Positions 11,401 to 23,800 of a DNA stretch of 64,000 nucleotides are shown piece by piece. A model generated the notes under the pieces. That model saw nothing but the letters and a program-made list of their open reading frames with translations. It ran no database searches and was not told where the DNA came from. Source of the stretch: Hevea brasiliensis (Eukaryota > Streptophyta > Magnoliopsida > Malpighiales > Euphorbiaceae); assembly GCF_030052815.1 (NCBI RefSeq), contig NC_079496.1, forward strand, positions 73,893,652 to 73,957,651, in the 5' to 3' direction. Position 1 is the stretch's first letter, and every line of letters starts with the position of its first letter. The translations under genes were made by a program, and so were the position numbers.

Positions 11401-12192
11401 TTTAATGAAGACAAGTAAAGAAAATTTAGCTTGAAAATGGGTGTGAAGAGCCATGCATTTGGGCGGCCATGGGAGGACTTTGGGAGCTCTTCATTTCGGC
11501 CATGGTGTTTGAATGAATGAGGAAGATGAAGTTTTAGTGGAGTAATCTGCCCACTTAGTGTTTATTAAATTCCCATAGTGCTCCACTCACTTAAGAAAAT
11601 AATTTAATATGTTTAAGTGCTAATTACTCAAATCACACTCCACTTTTGCTATTTATATTAGGTACCCCTAATTTATTTTTTCATGACATTTTCCAAGTGT
11701 AATATTATTTATTTTTAATGGAAATTTAGGTCAAAAGACAACTCGGGATGTCAATGACCACAATGCCCCTGTTCGGGTTACATTCCCAATTTTTCAGTAA
11801 CACCGGGTTTTGCCCGTTTTTTGATTTCTCACTTTTCTTTGTACTAATTATTTAATTTTCATTTAATATTTATAATGGTATTTGTATTTCAATAGGTGTC
11901 TATTTAAGTCCTAAAAATATTTTTCAGGGTTCCCCACGGTCCAGGGCTAGTCAACGGTCCACGCCGTGACTTCCCGGTGCCGTCACCCATCGCTAGGGTT
12001 CTCGGCTCCCTTAACTTGGTTACATTTATTTGCTATTATTTTTCCTTTGTTTTTCTTTTATTTTCTTTTCTTGTATTTCATTATTTTATGTCTCCTCACA
12101 CATATCGAAGTGTAGTTCAAAGTATCCTAGCTATCCAGACAACACTGGTCACTAGAACAGTAGAACGCACTACCTAACATAGAGGTGTTACA
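8498..12192 (-). repeat. Gypsy X 3' LTR (3.7 kb)
   Basis: It starts TGTCACACC and ends GGTGTTACA on the plus strand. It is the same orientation as 20892-24537 and inverted relative to 13179-16866. The region near 10250-10340 is rich in GGTCATTTT repeats. A hairpin lies at 10633-10659. Next to it on the internal side is a run of 13 C (12196-12208), the polypurine tract on the minus strand. No gene is seen in it. Confidence 0.93.
10633..10659 (-). other. Conserved hairpin in gypsy LTR
   Basis: CTCCAATTGGT, a five-base loop CTCAT, then ACCAATTGGAG form a perfect 11-base stem. The same hairpin is at 22996-23022 and, inverted, in X2 near 14735. In Y (36543-36570) the stem is changed on both sides (CTC with GAG instead of TCC with GGA) with one extra A, so pairing is kept. 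Confidence 0.7.
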
Positions 12193-12727
12193 ATTCCCCC
12201 CCCCCCCCTTAAAATAAATTTAGTCTCGAAATTTTATCTGGCATTAGTCTCTGAACAGCTGTGGGTGTTGTCTCCTCATATCCTCTTCACGTTCCCAAGT
12301 AGCTTCGCTCAATGATGGTTCCACAAAGACTTTAACCAGTGTATCTGCTTGTTCCTCGGTTGCTTCACCTCATAAGCCGAATTTTATGGGTTCTTCCTCA
12401 TATGAGAGGTCCGGATTTACCTCAATCTCTTCAATCGATAGTACATGAGATGGGTTCGACTGCCTCCTTAACATGGACACATGGAAGACATTGTGTATCC
12501 TTGCTAACTCGAGGTAATGCCAACCGATATGCCAAAGGACCCACTCTTTCCAGAACCTCATATGGTCCGATGAAACGAGGACTCAGTTTTCCCTTTCTGC
12601 CAAATCTCATAATCCTCTTCCAAGGAGAAACTTTGAGGAATACTTTGTCATCCACTGCATATTCAATATCTCTTCTCTTCAGATCAACATAGGACTTCTG
12701 ACGGTCTGATGCAGCCCTAAGTCTATC
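12193..12727 (-). pseudogene. pol: Gypsy X integrase C-terminus and chromodomain-like tail
   Basis: On the minus strand from 12727 the sequence reads LRAASDRQKSYVDLKRRD, then DDKVFLKVSPWKRIMRFGRK, GKLSPRFIGPYEVLERVGP (the integrase C-terminal GPY/F region), a chromodomain-like HVLSIEEIEVNPDLSYEEEP, and ATWEREEDMRRQHPQLF near the end. A frameshift lies near 12530 and a stop near 12370. The tail would tether integrase to modified histones in chromoviruses. It ends about 50 bases before the polypurine tract. The upstream part of the integrase is missing at the 12727/12728 joint. Confidence 0.87.
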
Positions 12728-13012
12728 CTCAAAGTTTCTCCTTGGAAGAGGATTATGAGATTTGGCAGAAAGGGGAAACTGAGTCCTCGTTTCATCGGAC
12801 CATATGAGGTTCTGGAAAGAGTGGGTCCTTTGGCATATCGGTTGGCATTACCTCCAGAGTTAGTAAGGATACACAATATCTTCCATGTGTCCATGTTAAG
12901 GAGGTACAGATCTGACCCATCTCATGTACTATCAGTTGAAGAGATTGAAGTAAATCCAGACCTCTCATATGAGGAAAAACCCATAAAAATTCTGGCTTAT
13001 GAGGTGAAGTAG
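12728..13012 (+). pseudogene. pol: Gypsy X2 integrase C-terminus with chromodomain-like tail
   Basis: An open stretch begins in the middle of the integrase C-terminal domain (LKVSPWKRIMRFGRK), covers GPYEVLERVGPLAYRLALPP and FHVSMLRRY, then the tail HVLSVEEIEVNPDLSYEE, and stops after LAYEVK at about 13010. Related codons (LRNKQI, EATWERE, DMRRQHP) continue to about 13120 with stops. It is the same segment as 12193-12727 on the other strand and less damaged. It has no start of its own and is a remnant. Confidence 0.87.
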
Positions 13013-13178
13013 CTGAGGAACAAACAGATACATCTGGTTAAAGTGCCGTGGAACCATCATTCAGGCCAGGAAGCTACTTGGGAACGTGAATAGGATATGA
13101 GGAGACAACACCCATAGCTGTTCAGAGACTAATGCCAGGTAAAATTTCGAGATGAAATTTATTTAAGGGGGGGAGAAT

Positions 13179-16100
13179 TGTAACACCCCTATGTTCGGTA
13201 GTGCGTACTACTGTTCCAGTGACCAGTGTTGTCCGGACAGCTAGGATGCCTAGAACTACACTTCAATATGAGTGAGGAGAAAATACAAGATGCATAAAAT
13301 AATGAAATACAAGAAAAGAAAATACAAGAAAAACAAAGGAAAAATAATAGCAAAGAAATGTAACCAAGTTAAGCCAACCAAGAACCCTAGCAATGGGTGA
13401 CCGCATCGGGAAGTCAAGGCGCCGACTGTTGACTAGCCCTGGACCGCGAGGAACCCTGGAAAATATTTTTAAGACTCAAATAAATATTTATTGAAGTATA
13501 AATATCATTAGAAATATCAAAGAAAAATTAAATAATTAGTACAAAGAAAAGTGAGAAATCGAAAAATGGACAAAACCCGGTGTTACCGAAAAATCAGGAA
13601 TGCAACCCGAATAGGGGCATTGTGGTCATTTGACACCCCGAGTTGTCTTTTGACCTAAATTTCCATTAAAAATAAATAATATTACACTTGGAAAATATAA
13701 TGAAAAATTAATTTATGGGTACCTAATGTAAATAGCAAAAATGGAGGGTAAATGGAGTAATTATCAATTAAAACATATAATATGATTTAATTAAGGTGAG
13801 TGGACCGCTATGGGAATTAATTTAACATCTAATGGGCAGGTGTACTTCCACTAAACATCATCTTCTCCATTTCTTTCATCCAAACCGAAATGAAACCTTA
13901 GGAAACCTCCATAGCCGAAACTTGAGTGAAGCTTCAAACCTCCTCCATTTTCACCTCCAAACACCAAAGCTCCTTCATTAATCTTGATCTCCACTTCACA
14001 AGGAAGAAGTAGATACCAATATTAAGAAGTTTTAGTGAAGATTTAGCAAGTCCCAACAATAGGTAAGTTTGAGTTTTTGATTATTGCTTTGTTAAAGTTT
14101 GTAAGGATGTTATGGGTGTTTGATTTATGGAGAAATTTTTGAGTTTTGATGTTGAATGGGAATGTGCACTTTTGGCAGCCATGGAAGCATCTTGAAGGCA
14201 GTTTAATTGTGCTTGTAAATGGTGAATTAAATGATTGATTAAATGTATATTGTATAGGAAATTGTTAGGGTGATGTATACTTAGTATATGTAAATGTAAA
14301 ATGAAATTTAAAGCTTGGAAAGCAATGGAATGTAAGTGTACCATTGTGGCAGTTTACTAACTCTTGAGGAATGCTGGAATTCATGCTTGGCTTATGGAAT
14401 AATGATGTTAAAATGTGTTGGTTGTTATGGCAGTTTGAGTGCATGTATGATGGTGTGAAGTTGGATATGTAAATGAGCATGAATTGGTGATTGAATTGTT
14501 GTAAATTGAATTGGACAAATTCTGCACTTGTTGGTGCACATTGAATGTAATTGTAAGCTGCCAAAATGACCTATAATATGTTGTAAATTATGTTTAGGTT
14601 GTGGTACAACCAGTATTAGTTTGAATGTTAAGTTTGGTGAGTGTTAAAAGTGATGTTTGATATGTATGCAAGAATTGTAATAAGGCAGTTTGAGTTTTAG
14701 GCCTAGAACTTTAATTGTGTGGCTCCAATTGGTATGAGACCAATTGGAGGTGAAACTAGGCACAAAATGTGCCAACTTTCATGAAGAAAGCTTGCCAAAA
14801 TTCTGCTTGCAAGGTAGCTTGAAAAATGACCAAATCCGGATTAAGTGCAAGTAAGGCCTGAAAACTGACCATTTGGGCAGAAGTTAGTGTTTAGGCCATA
14901 ACTCACTCAAAACAGGTCCAATTGAGCTGAAATTTTAACCATGAATAGCTAAGACCCATATCTACAAGTCTTATGAAGACACCAAAGCCCAGAAATGACC
15001 ATAAGCAAGTCAAACAGCTTGCACAAATTCGGGTCCAAAAACTGGCCGAACCTAAAATGACCTAAAGTGACCTAAAATGACCAATTTTGGTGCAATTTTG
15101 CCCAAATTTTGGTCTATATAACTCAGAATGACCTGAAATTTTGCCCCGCGTTCCATAAGACATAGATCTACATGTTTGTAGTTTTGACTGAAACCCGAAA
15201 ACTGAGGGAACTAGGTCGTCCGGCTAGGTCAACCTCGTATCCCGGAATCCAGCAAATTGCAAGAAAATGCAGTATATACGGAAATGAACTTGGTAACATG
15301 TACCAACCCTAAAAGACTATCGAATGTGACATGTTAGTAACATTAAAACCTAATTTACCTAGAATGCATAGAGGGTCGATATATTAGGTTGATTAAGCAA
15401 ATAATAGCATTTAGTGAATTACTTATCAAACATTATCGTTAGAGACAGTTTAATTTAGTACTGAAACACTTGAAATTGTGTTTCTCAGTTAGCAAAGACT
15501 CAGGAAAAGGGAAGGAAACACTAAGTCAAGACCAGGAGACAGTTATCAGAGGTTTGTGCACAACAACTATTTCTTTTGAAGTTTTCAATTGAAATGAATT
15601 ATGACTATTTGTACATTATTGTTTTAAATTTTGGAAATGTGTTTGAATGGATATTTATTGCTTGAAAAGCATTATAAATGGTTTGAACTGTGAGAAATTG
15701 TTGAATGATATTGATGAATACTTATTGATTGAAAAGCATTGGAAATGGTTTGAAACCACAGCTATCATGTATATTGATTGTATTCCTCGCTAGCTTGTCT
15801 AGTGGGACGAATTGAATTCCCTCTCTGGCTGAAGTGTTAAGGTGTGTGCCTGTTGAGGACGAATTGGATGAGTACTCATATTTTTGCTAGCTAGCTATGT
15901 TATTCCTCATTAGTCATTGACTTTTGGGACGAATTGAATACCTCATTAGCCATCGGCTTTTGGGACGAATTGAACTTTGGAACATGATTAAGTTGTGTGT
16001 GATTTATTGATATGTATTGTGAGATTGTGAAATGAATTTAAACTCTTATTGACATACACTGTCTTTTGAATTTAATTATGATTTGACTAATTGAAATTAT

Positions 16101-16866
16101 TGTGATATTGAGAAATGGAGTTTAAATTCTTATTGACATTTACTGTCTTGAATTTAACTATGGTTTTAAGTATCCACTATTTATATGATTTATGAATTGT
16201 GATTTAAAGTTGTATTTGGTTAAAGTTGTGCACCACTGAGACATTGTCTCAGCGATAGCTTTATTCTTTATCGCAGTAAGCAGTGCAGCGTGATTAAATT
16301 TGCTAGTACATCCAATGAGATTATCGGGTATAACGAGTATACCACATTTTGCATTTTGTACTGTAATGTATAACCACTATATGTACATATTGTTCTTGGT
16401 TTGAGCAGTTGTAAATTAAAATTGTACATTGAAGTTGTAAAGTAAATTATGAGTTATTTTGACTTGTAAAATTTGTATTATATTTCTTGTATCTCAGTCT
16501 TTGAAAAATCACTGTGGATTTGAGTTGAGAAATATGTTGTGTTGAGAAATATGTTGGAGTTGAGATTTTGAAATATATTGAAGTGCTTTTTACAGGTTTT
16601 CTGAAGAACTGTTTTATCCAAAATACAGATGGCACTCTACCAAAATTTTTACAGAAATTCCAAATAATTCAAATATGTTAGTTCTATCACTTCAGTTCAA
16701 AAAGGTTTTTAACACCTGTAAATAGTGCTCACCACTGTAAAAGAAGTAAGAAAAGTTTTTAAAATCCCTTGTAGTGTATTTAATGGGTTATCAGTAGACA
16801 GAGTTGGTAATTCATTAGGTATACTACGGGATCATGTTATGCCTTACAGAGGGGTAGGGTGTGACA
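13179..16866 (+). repeat. Gypsy X2 3' LTR
   Basis: It starts TGTAACACCCC and ends GGTGTGACA, the inverted form of the X LTRs. The sequence is collinear in reverse with 8498-12192 over its whole length, including the GGTCATTTT cluster and the hairpin near 14735. Confidence 0.93.
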
Positions 16867-17498
16867 CCTAGGTCTCTCTGAAGACTACCCCAAAATCTAG
16901 AAGTGAACCTAGGATCTCTGTCAGATACAATTGATACTGGCACTCCATGCAGTTTTACAATCTCATATATGTACAATCTGGCCAATCTTTCCAGGCTATA
17001 ATCCATCCGAACTGGCAAAAAGTGAGCAGACTTGGTCAATCTGTCAACTATAACCCATACTGCATCATGACTATTCTATGTCCTTGGAAGTCCTTTAACA
17101 AAATCCATAGTTATTCGTTCCCATTTCCACTCTGGTACTGACAAAGGATGTAACAAACCAGCTGGAACTTGATGTTCTGCCTTTACTTGCTGACAAGTTA
17201 GGCATTTGGAAACAAATTCAGCTATATCTCTCTTCATACCCATCCACCAGTAATGCTCTTTCAGCCCTCTCTACATTTTAGTTCCACCAGGGTGCATAGC
17301 AATAGGAGACTCATGTGCTTCCTTCATAAAGACTTGTCTCAATTCCACATCACCAGGAACGCACATTCTGCCCTGATGTATTAATAAACCATCATCTTTC
17401 ACAGAAAATTCAGGTTTCTTGCCCTGCTGGACTTCTTTTAGTAGCTTCTGATATTTTTCATCACTCTGAGCAGCCATTCTGATCTGATCAATCAACAC
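16867..17498 (-). pseudogene. pol: Gypsy X integrase, N-terminal and core part
   Basis: From 17498 the minus strand gives the linker, then an HHCC zinc finger spread over frames (HPGGTKM, HYWWMGMKRDI, CLTCQQVKAEHQ), then the core with [22 protein letters not shown] and [14 protein letters not shown], which carries the second catalytic Asp. A stop interrupts after GGTKM (17271) and another before the core at about 17075. The gene is cut at 16867 after SLQRDLG. The last catalytic Glu (DGQSERT region of the family) is absent from the window. Confidence 0.85.
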
Positions 17499-17525
17499 TG
17501 GCTATACATGCCATGCAACTACTGT

Positions 17526-17909
17526 CTATCCCTCATCATCAATCTCTAAACTAGCATGCTGTGCTTTCAATTCATATACCATGGACAAAGGAGAAACTCT
17601 GAGACTTGCCATAGTCTTACGACTTAAGGCGTCAGCTACCACATTTGCTTTCCCTGGCTGACAGTCTATTAAGCAATCATAATCTTTAATGAGTTCTATC
17701 CATCTCCTCTGCCTCAAATTCAATTCCTTCTGGGTGCCTAAGTACTTCAAGTTCTTGTGATCTGTGTAAATGTAGCATTTCTCCCCATACAAATAGTGTC
17801 TCCAGATCTTCAGAGCAAAAACAATAGCTGCTAGCTCCAGATCATGTGTTGGGTAGTTCCTCTCATGCAGTTTCAGCTGATGTGATGCATAAGCAATGAC
17901 ATTCCGATC
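17526..17909 (-). pseudogene. pol: Gypsy X RNase H
   Basis: It follows RT after a TAA in place of a Gln codon at the VLM-DRNV site (about 17910). The sequence gives [20 protein letters not shown] with the catalytic Glu, [20 protein letters not shown] with the catalytic Asp, then [20 protein letters not shown] and ADALSRK, the usual gypsy RNase H end. The first Asp (YSDASHNG) lies just upstream in the RT frame. The 17526-17792 stretch is open for 88 codons. Confidence 0.87.
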
Positions 17910-18890
17910 TTACATCAGTACGCAGCCTAGCCCATTGTGAGAAGCATCACTATAAACTGTGTATTCTTTACGCGGAGTAGGTAAAGTGAGGACTGGAGCT
18001 TCAGTCAAACACCTCTTCAACTCATCAAAACTCTGCTGGCATTTATCTGTCCACTGAAATTTTACATCTTTCCGAAGCAGTTTGGTCAGTGGAGAAGGTA
18101 ACATAGAAAACCCTTTCACAAACCGATGGTAATATCCAACTAAACCCAGAAAACTGCGAATTTCTGTGATGTTCCTAGGTGGCTTCCAATTAAGGATAGC
18201 TTTTACCTTGCTGGAATCTACCTTAATCCCTTCAGCTGACACAACATGTCCCAAAAAGGAGATTTTTTTCAGCCAAAATTCACACTTTGACAATTTGGCG
18301 TATAGCTGTTTCTCCCTTAAAGTCTGCAGTACAATCCGCAGATGTGTGTCATGCTCCTCTGCATTCCTCAAGTATATCAAAATGTCATCAATAAACACCA
18401 CTACAAATTGGTCGAGATATGGTCGGAAGATAGTGTTCATCAGATCCATAAAAGCAGCTGGAGCATTTGTTAACTCGAATGGCATTACTAGAAACTCATA
18501 GTGGCCATACCGAGTTCTGAAAGCAGTTTTTGGAATACTCTGCTCTTGCACATTCAACTGATAATAACCAGATCGCAAATAAATTTTGGAGAATACAGCT
18601 GCACCCTTCAACTGATCAAACAGATCATCAATGCGAGGCAATGGATATCTGTTCTTTATTGTCACCTTATTCAACTGCCGGTAATCTATACATAAGCGGA
18701 GAGTACCATCCTTCTTCTTAACAAACAACACTGGTGCTCCCCAAGGTGACACACTAGGGCGGATGAAGCCCTTTTCAAGTAGCTCTTGCAACTATATCTT
18801 CAACTCCTTCAACTCTGCTGGTGCCATTCTGTATGGTGTTATGGAGATTGGATCCACACCAGGCATAACATTAATTTCAAACTACACTTC
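17910..18890 (-). pseudogene. pol: Gypsy X reverse transcriptase, motif A mutated
   Basis: A 293-codon open frame (17910-18791) with nearly the whole gypsy [50 protein letters not shown] (catalytic Asp pair at 18384-18395), [12 protein letters not shown] and [15 protein letters not shown]. The motif A catalytic Asp in FSKIDL is Tyr (codon at 18579-18581, [13 protein letters not shown]), so it should be inactive even though the frame is long. A TAG cuts the frame just upstream of 18791; the preceding ISITPYRMAPAELKELK block is still readable to about 18890. Confidence 0.92.
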
Positions 18891-19440
18891 TCTTTCCGGA
18901 GGTAATCCTGGCAATTCATCAGGAAACACATCTGGAAAGTCATATACTGTGAGGATGTCCTTCAATGCTGGACTCCCCACTTGGGTGTCTACCACATGTG
19001 CCAAGTATGCTTCACACCCCTTTCTGATCATTTTTCTGGCTAGTGCAGCCGAAATGATATTTGATGGCAATAACTGCCTCTCCCCATGTATTACCACATC
19101 ACTGTACTGAGGGAGACCAAAAGTGACTGTCTTCAGCCTACAGTCAATCATGGCATGATGCCTAGCTAACCAATCCATGCCCAAGATGATATCATAATCT
19201 CTGAAGGGCATTTCAACGAAATCAGACAGAAATGTGTGTCCTTGGATCACCAAAGGACAATCTCTGTACATTCTATTAACCCTGACCTCCTATCCTAACG
19301 GACTTGTTACTAGCACCTCAAAGTCCATTTTTGTACATGGAACAGCAATGCAATCAATGATGAAAGCACTCACATGAGAATGGGTAGAACCCAGATCAAA
19401 ATAACACAAACACATCTTGATTAAAAGTTGAGAAGGTACC
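18882..19440 (-). pseudogene. pol: Gypsy X protease and linker to RT
   Basis: The aspartic protease cuts the gag-pol polyprotein. The active-site block reads DLGSTHSHV (19371-19397), where families have DSG or DTG, so the Ser/Thr is Leu. The second conserved block ILGMDWL is intact in the 18882-19271 frame, which continues into the linker DFPDVFPDELPGLPPEREV before RT. A stop after SPLG (about 19289) separates the two halves. Confidence 0.85.
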
Positions 19441-19553
19441 AGCCACAACATCAGATGTCTCGGCCTCTTCTGTCTATTTCATTACATAGATTCTGACTGG
19501 AGCACTGTCTTGCTCTGACTGTTTCACTGTGCCTTGGCTACCTGCTGGGCTAC

Positions 19554-20702
19554 CTATACCCCTGCCTCTACCTCTACTAGGTGGTTGTGAACTTCTGGTG
19601 ACAGGGCTCTGAACTGACCCTTCTGCAGTAGTAGGAGGTGGTCCAACTCTACGACTACTGGTGCAGTCCTTGGCAAAGTATCCTGTGCCTCCATAGTTAT
19701 AACAGGCTCCAATTGCCTTGTAGCATATCCCACCATGGTTTCTCCCATAAGTTTCACATTGGCGGGGAGGGTAGGAACCTCTGGTACTCTGCTGACCAGA
19801 TAGAGGAAGTTTCTGTCCTGAATATCTTCCCCTACCAGACTTCTTGCCACCTCTACTGTGTCCCCATGATTCTTCCTCTTTCCAGTAGGACCACTGGAAC
19901 TCTGTTCTACAGATTTTCCCTCTTTCTCTATCTTATCTGATTTTTTTTTCTCAGAAGCAGCTTCAGACTCAATTCTTTCCAACTCTAGGGCTTGAGAAAC
20001 AAGTTTAGAGAAGTTAGTGTGTTTGAACCCGACTACTTGTAATCTGATACTGGGTTTCAAGCAGGTTTCAAACCTCTTGCATCTCTCCCTGCTGGTAGAA
20101 AGTAGGCTCACTGCATAATGGCTTAGGCGGGAAAATTCTCTTTCATACTCAGCCACTGATCTGCTCCTCTGTTTCAGACTTAGGAATTCTTGTAGCTTCT
20201 GGTCTACATAAGCATCAGGGACATATTTTTGTCTGAATTCCCTGAGAATGTCATTCCATGTTAGCACTGCAGGTTCTATCAGACTGTGGGGAATGGTTTT
20301 CCACCAGTCATAAGCATCCCCCTGTAGTAAAGATACTGAGTGTTCAAATCTAAGCTCCTCCGTACAATGCAGTTTCTTGAATACCCTATCCATCCTTTCT
20401 AACCATTGTTCAGCCTCTAGAGGATCTACTGTCCCCTTGAACTCTGTAGCCCCATATTTCATCAATTTGTCATACTGCCTAGCAGGAGACTGTGGTTGTA
20501 CCACTGGTGTCTGTATTGGGACTTAAGTCAACACATTACCAGCCATTTGTTGGAACATTGTAGCCATCTCACGAGCAACCGAGCGAAAGCGTAGTGCTGC
20601 AGAGGTGGTCTTCTTTGAACCACTGACATTGTGTAGGCCTGGGGCATCCCCTTACACTTCAGCCTTAATAGATTCATCGACTAAATGATCACCCTCTTCC
20701 AT
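19554..20702 (-). pseudogene. gag: Gypsy X gag
   Basis: The likely start is the ATG at 20700-20702 (MEEGD), which matches the start in Y (40376, 46695). Early stops leave a 316-codon frame from 20504: the retrotransposon gag domain LEAEQWLERMDRVFKKLHC, SLLQGDAYDWWKTIP, WNDILREFRQKYVPDAYV and SLKQRSRSVAEYEREFSRLS. After about 19880 the frame shifts. The zinc knuckle at 19663-19708 is readable in another frame as CYNYGGTGYFAKDC, with the second Cys and the His both Tyr. Y kept CFNCGETGHFAKDC. Gag should form the particle and bind RNA. Confidence 0.9.
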
Positions 20703-20871
20703 AGTCAATGCGAGGATCTTAGATCTCCTGAACAATTAACACAAGGAAATTTCCTCCCGTTAGTGCATATTTATAATGTAATGTACTGTATGTATCAAAC
20801 AATGGTATTGAGCAGTTGTACTATGAAGAAAGAAAATTCAAATAATAGGTGAAAACAGAATTTAAAAACTA

Positions 20872-20883
20872 GCTCTGATACCA
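20872..20883 (-). other. Primer binding site of gypsy X
   Basis: The minus strand reads TGGTATCAGAGC eight bases after the LTR end, a Met-tRNA type site. Confidence 0.88.
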
Positions 20884-20891
20884 CTAAAACA

Positions 20892-23800
20892 TGTCACACC
20901 CTACCCCTCTGTAAGGCATAACATGATCCCATAGTATACCTAATGAATTACCAACTCCGTCTACTGATAACCCATTAAATTCACTACAAGGGATTTTAAA
21001 AACTTTTCTTACTTCTTTTACAGTGGTGAGCACTATTTACAGGTGTTAAAAACTTTTTGTGAACTGACTTGAAATAGTTAACACATTTAGACTATTAGTA
21101 ATTTCTGTAAAAATTTTGGTAGAGTGCCATTTGTATTTTGAATAAAACAGTTCTTCAGAAAACCTGTAAAAGTACTTCAATATATTTCCAAATCTCAACT
21201 CCAACATAACTCAACACAACATATTTCTCAACTCAAATCCATAGTAATTTTTCAAAGACTGAGATAAGGAAATACAATACAATTTTTACAAGCTAAAATA
21301 TCTCATAATTTACTCTACAACTACTCAAACCAAGAACAATATGTACATACAGTGGTCATACATTACAGTACAAAATGCAAAATGTGGTATACTCGTTATA
21401 CCCGATAATCTCTCACTGGATGTACTAGCAGCCTAATCTGCTTTGCCTGTCTGTCTACTGCGGCAATGATGAAAGCTATTCTTTGAGACAATGTCTCAGT
21501 AGTGCACAACATTAACCAAATACAACTTTAAATCACAATTCATAAATCATATAAATGATGGATACATAAAATCATAGTTAAATTCAAGACAATTAATGTT
21601 ATAAGGAATTTAACACAATATCACAACAAATCTCATAAATCAACACGTAGTTAAATTAAAAAGACAGTGAATGTCAATAAGAATTTAAATTCATTTCACA
21701 ATCTCACAATACATATCAATAAATCACACACAGCTTAATCATGTTCCAAAGTTCAATTCGTCCCAAAAGCCAATGGCTAATGAGGTATTCAATTCGTCCC
21801 AAAAGTCAATGACTAATGAAGAATAACATAGCTAGCTAGCAAAAATATGAGTACTCATTCGATTCGTCCTCAACAGGCACACACCTCAACACTTCAGCCA
21901 GAGAGGGAATTCAATTCGTCCCATTAGACAAGCTAGCGAGGAATACAATCAATATACATGATAGCTGTGGTTTCAAATCATTTCCAATGCTTTTCAATCA
22001 ATAAGTATCCATCAATATCATTCAAACAATTTTTCATAGTATCAAACCATTTACAATGCTTTTCAAGCAATAAATATTCATTCAAACACATTTCCACAAT
22101 TTAAAACAATAATGTACAAATAGTCATAATTCATTTCAATTGAAAAAATTCAAAAGAAATAGCTGTTGTGCACAAACCTCTGATAACTGTCTCCTGGTCT
22201 TGACTCAGTGTTTCCTTCCCTTTTCCTGAGTCTTTGCTAACTGAGAAACACAATTTGAAGTGTTTCAGTACTAAATTAAACTGTCTCTAACGATAATGCT
22301 TGATAAGTAATTCACTGAATGATATTATTTGCTTAATCAACCTAATATATCGACCCTCGATGCATTCTAGGTAAATTAGGTTTTAATGTTACTAACATGC
22401 CACATTCGATAGTCTTTTAGGGTTGGTACATGTTACCAAGTTCATTTCCGTGTATACTGCATTTTCTTGCAATTTGCTGGATTCCGGGATACTAGTTTGA
22501 CCTAGCCAGACGACCTAGTTCCCTCAGTTTTCGGGTTTTGGTCAAAACTACAAACTTGTAGATCTATGTCTTATGGAGCGCGAGGCAAAATTTCAGGTCA
22601 TTCTGAGTAATGTAGACTAAGTTATGGTCATTTTACTATTGCTGGTCAAATTACACTAAAATTGGTCATTTTAGGTCATTTTAAGTCAATTTTGGTTCGG
22701 CCAGTTTTTGGACCCTAACTTGTCCAAGATGTTTGACTTGATTATGGTCATTTCTGGGCTTTGGTGTCTTCATAATACTTGTAGATATGGGTCTTAACTA
22801 TTCATGGTCAAAATTTCAGGTCAATTGGACTTGTTTTGAGTGAGTTATGGCCTAAAAACTAACTGCTGCCCAAATGGTCAATTTTCAGGCCTCAATTGCA
22901 CTTAATCCGGATTTGGTCATTTTTCAAGGTACTTGAAAGCAAAATTTTGGCAAGCTTTCTGCATGAAAGTTGGCACATTTTGTGCCTAGTTTCACCTCCA
23001 ATTGGTCTCATACCAATTGGAGCCACACACTTAAAGTTATAGGCCTAAAACACAAACTGCCTTATTGCATTTCTTTCATACACATCAAGGATCACTCCTA
23101 ACACTTACCAAACTCAATATTCAAACCAATTCTGGTTATATCATAACCTAAACATAATTCACAACATATTATAGGTCATTTTGGTAGCTTACAGTCACAT
23201 TCAACATACACCATAAAGTGCAGAATTTGTCAAACTCAATTTACAACAATTCAAGCACCTAACCATAACACTTTTACATGTCCAACCTCACACCATCATA
23301 TATACACTCAAACTGCCATAACATCCAGCCCAATTCAACATTAATATACCATAAACCAAGCATGAATTCCAGCATTCTTCAAGATTTAACAACCTGCCGC
23401 AATGGTACCTTTACATTCTATTAATTTCCAAGCTTCAAATTTCAATTCACATTTACATATACTAAGTATACATCACCCAAACAATTTCCTACACAATATA
23501 CATTTAATCAATCATTTAATTTGCCATTTACAAGCAAAAATGAACTGCCTTCAAAGTGTTTCCATGGCTACCAAAAGTACACATCCCCATTCAACATCAA
23601 ACCTCAAAAATTTCTCAATAAATCAAACACCCATAACATCCTTACTAACTTTAACAAAGCAACAATCAAAAACACAAACTTACCTATTGTTGGGACTTGC
23701 TAAATCTTCACTAAAACTTCTTAAAATTTCTATCAAACTCTTCCTTGTGACGTGGGAATAAACTTTAATGAAGATAAGTGAAGAAAATGTAGCTTGAAAA

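Larger units (their letters stand above)
12728..16866 (+). mobile_element. Gypsy X2, 3' half only, inverted inside X
   Basis: A plus-strand copy of the same gypsy family: the end of integrase from LKVSPWKRIM, the chromodomain-like tail, a polypurine tract (AAGGGGGGGAGAAT near 13165) and a full 3' LTR to 16866. Its LTR end abuts X integrase at 16867 with CCTAG, a possible target copy. Its 5' LTR, gag and most of pol are missing. The simplest reading is that X2 inserted into X integrase in opposite orientation, and one deletion then fused X and X2 at 12727/12728 across the shared bases TCCTCAAAG. Confidence 0.8.

Noticed and set aside
14081..14564. Frames of 87 and 99 codons in the X2 LTR, and related frames at 11201 and 23402
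   Set aside because: They are LTR sequence rich in Asn, His, Ser and Leu, with frames not kept between LTR copies.
16447..16635. Small open frames in gypsy LTR terminal regions
   Set aside because: They are short, not shared between copies, and have no start context or domain.
18166..18501. Open frames on the plus strand opposite gypsy RT and gag (for example 18166-18501, 18763-19110, 19638-19940)
   Set aside because: They are shadows of the minus-strand pol and gag and have no domain match of their own.
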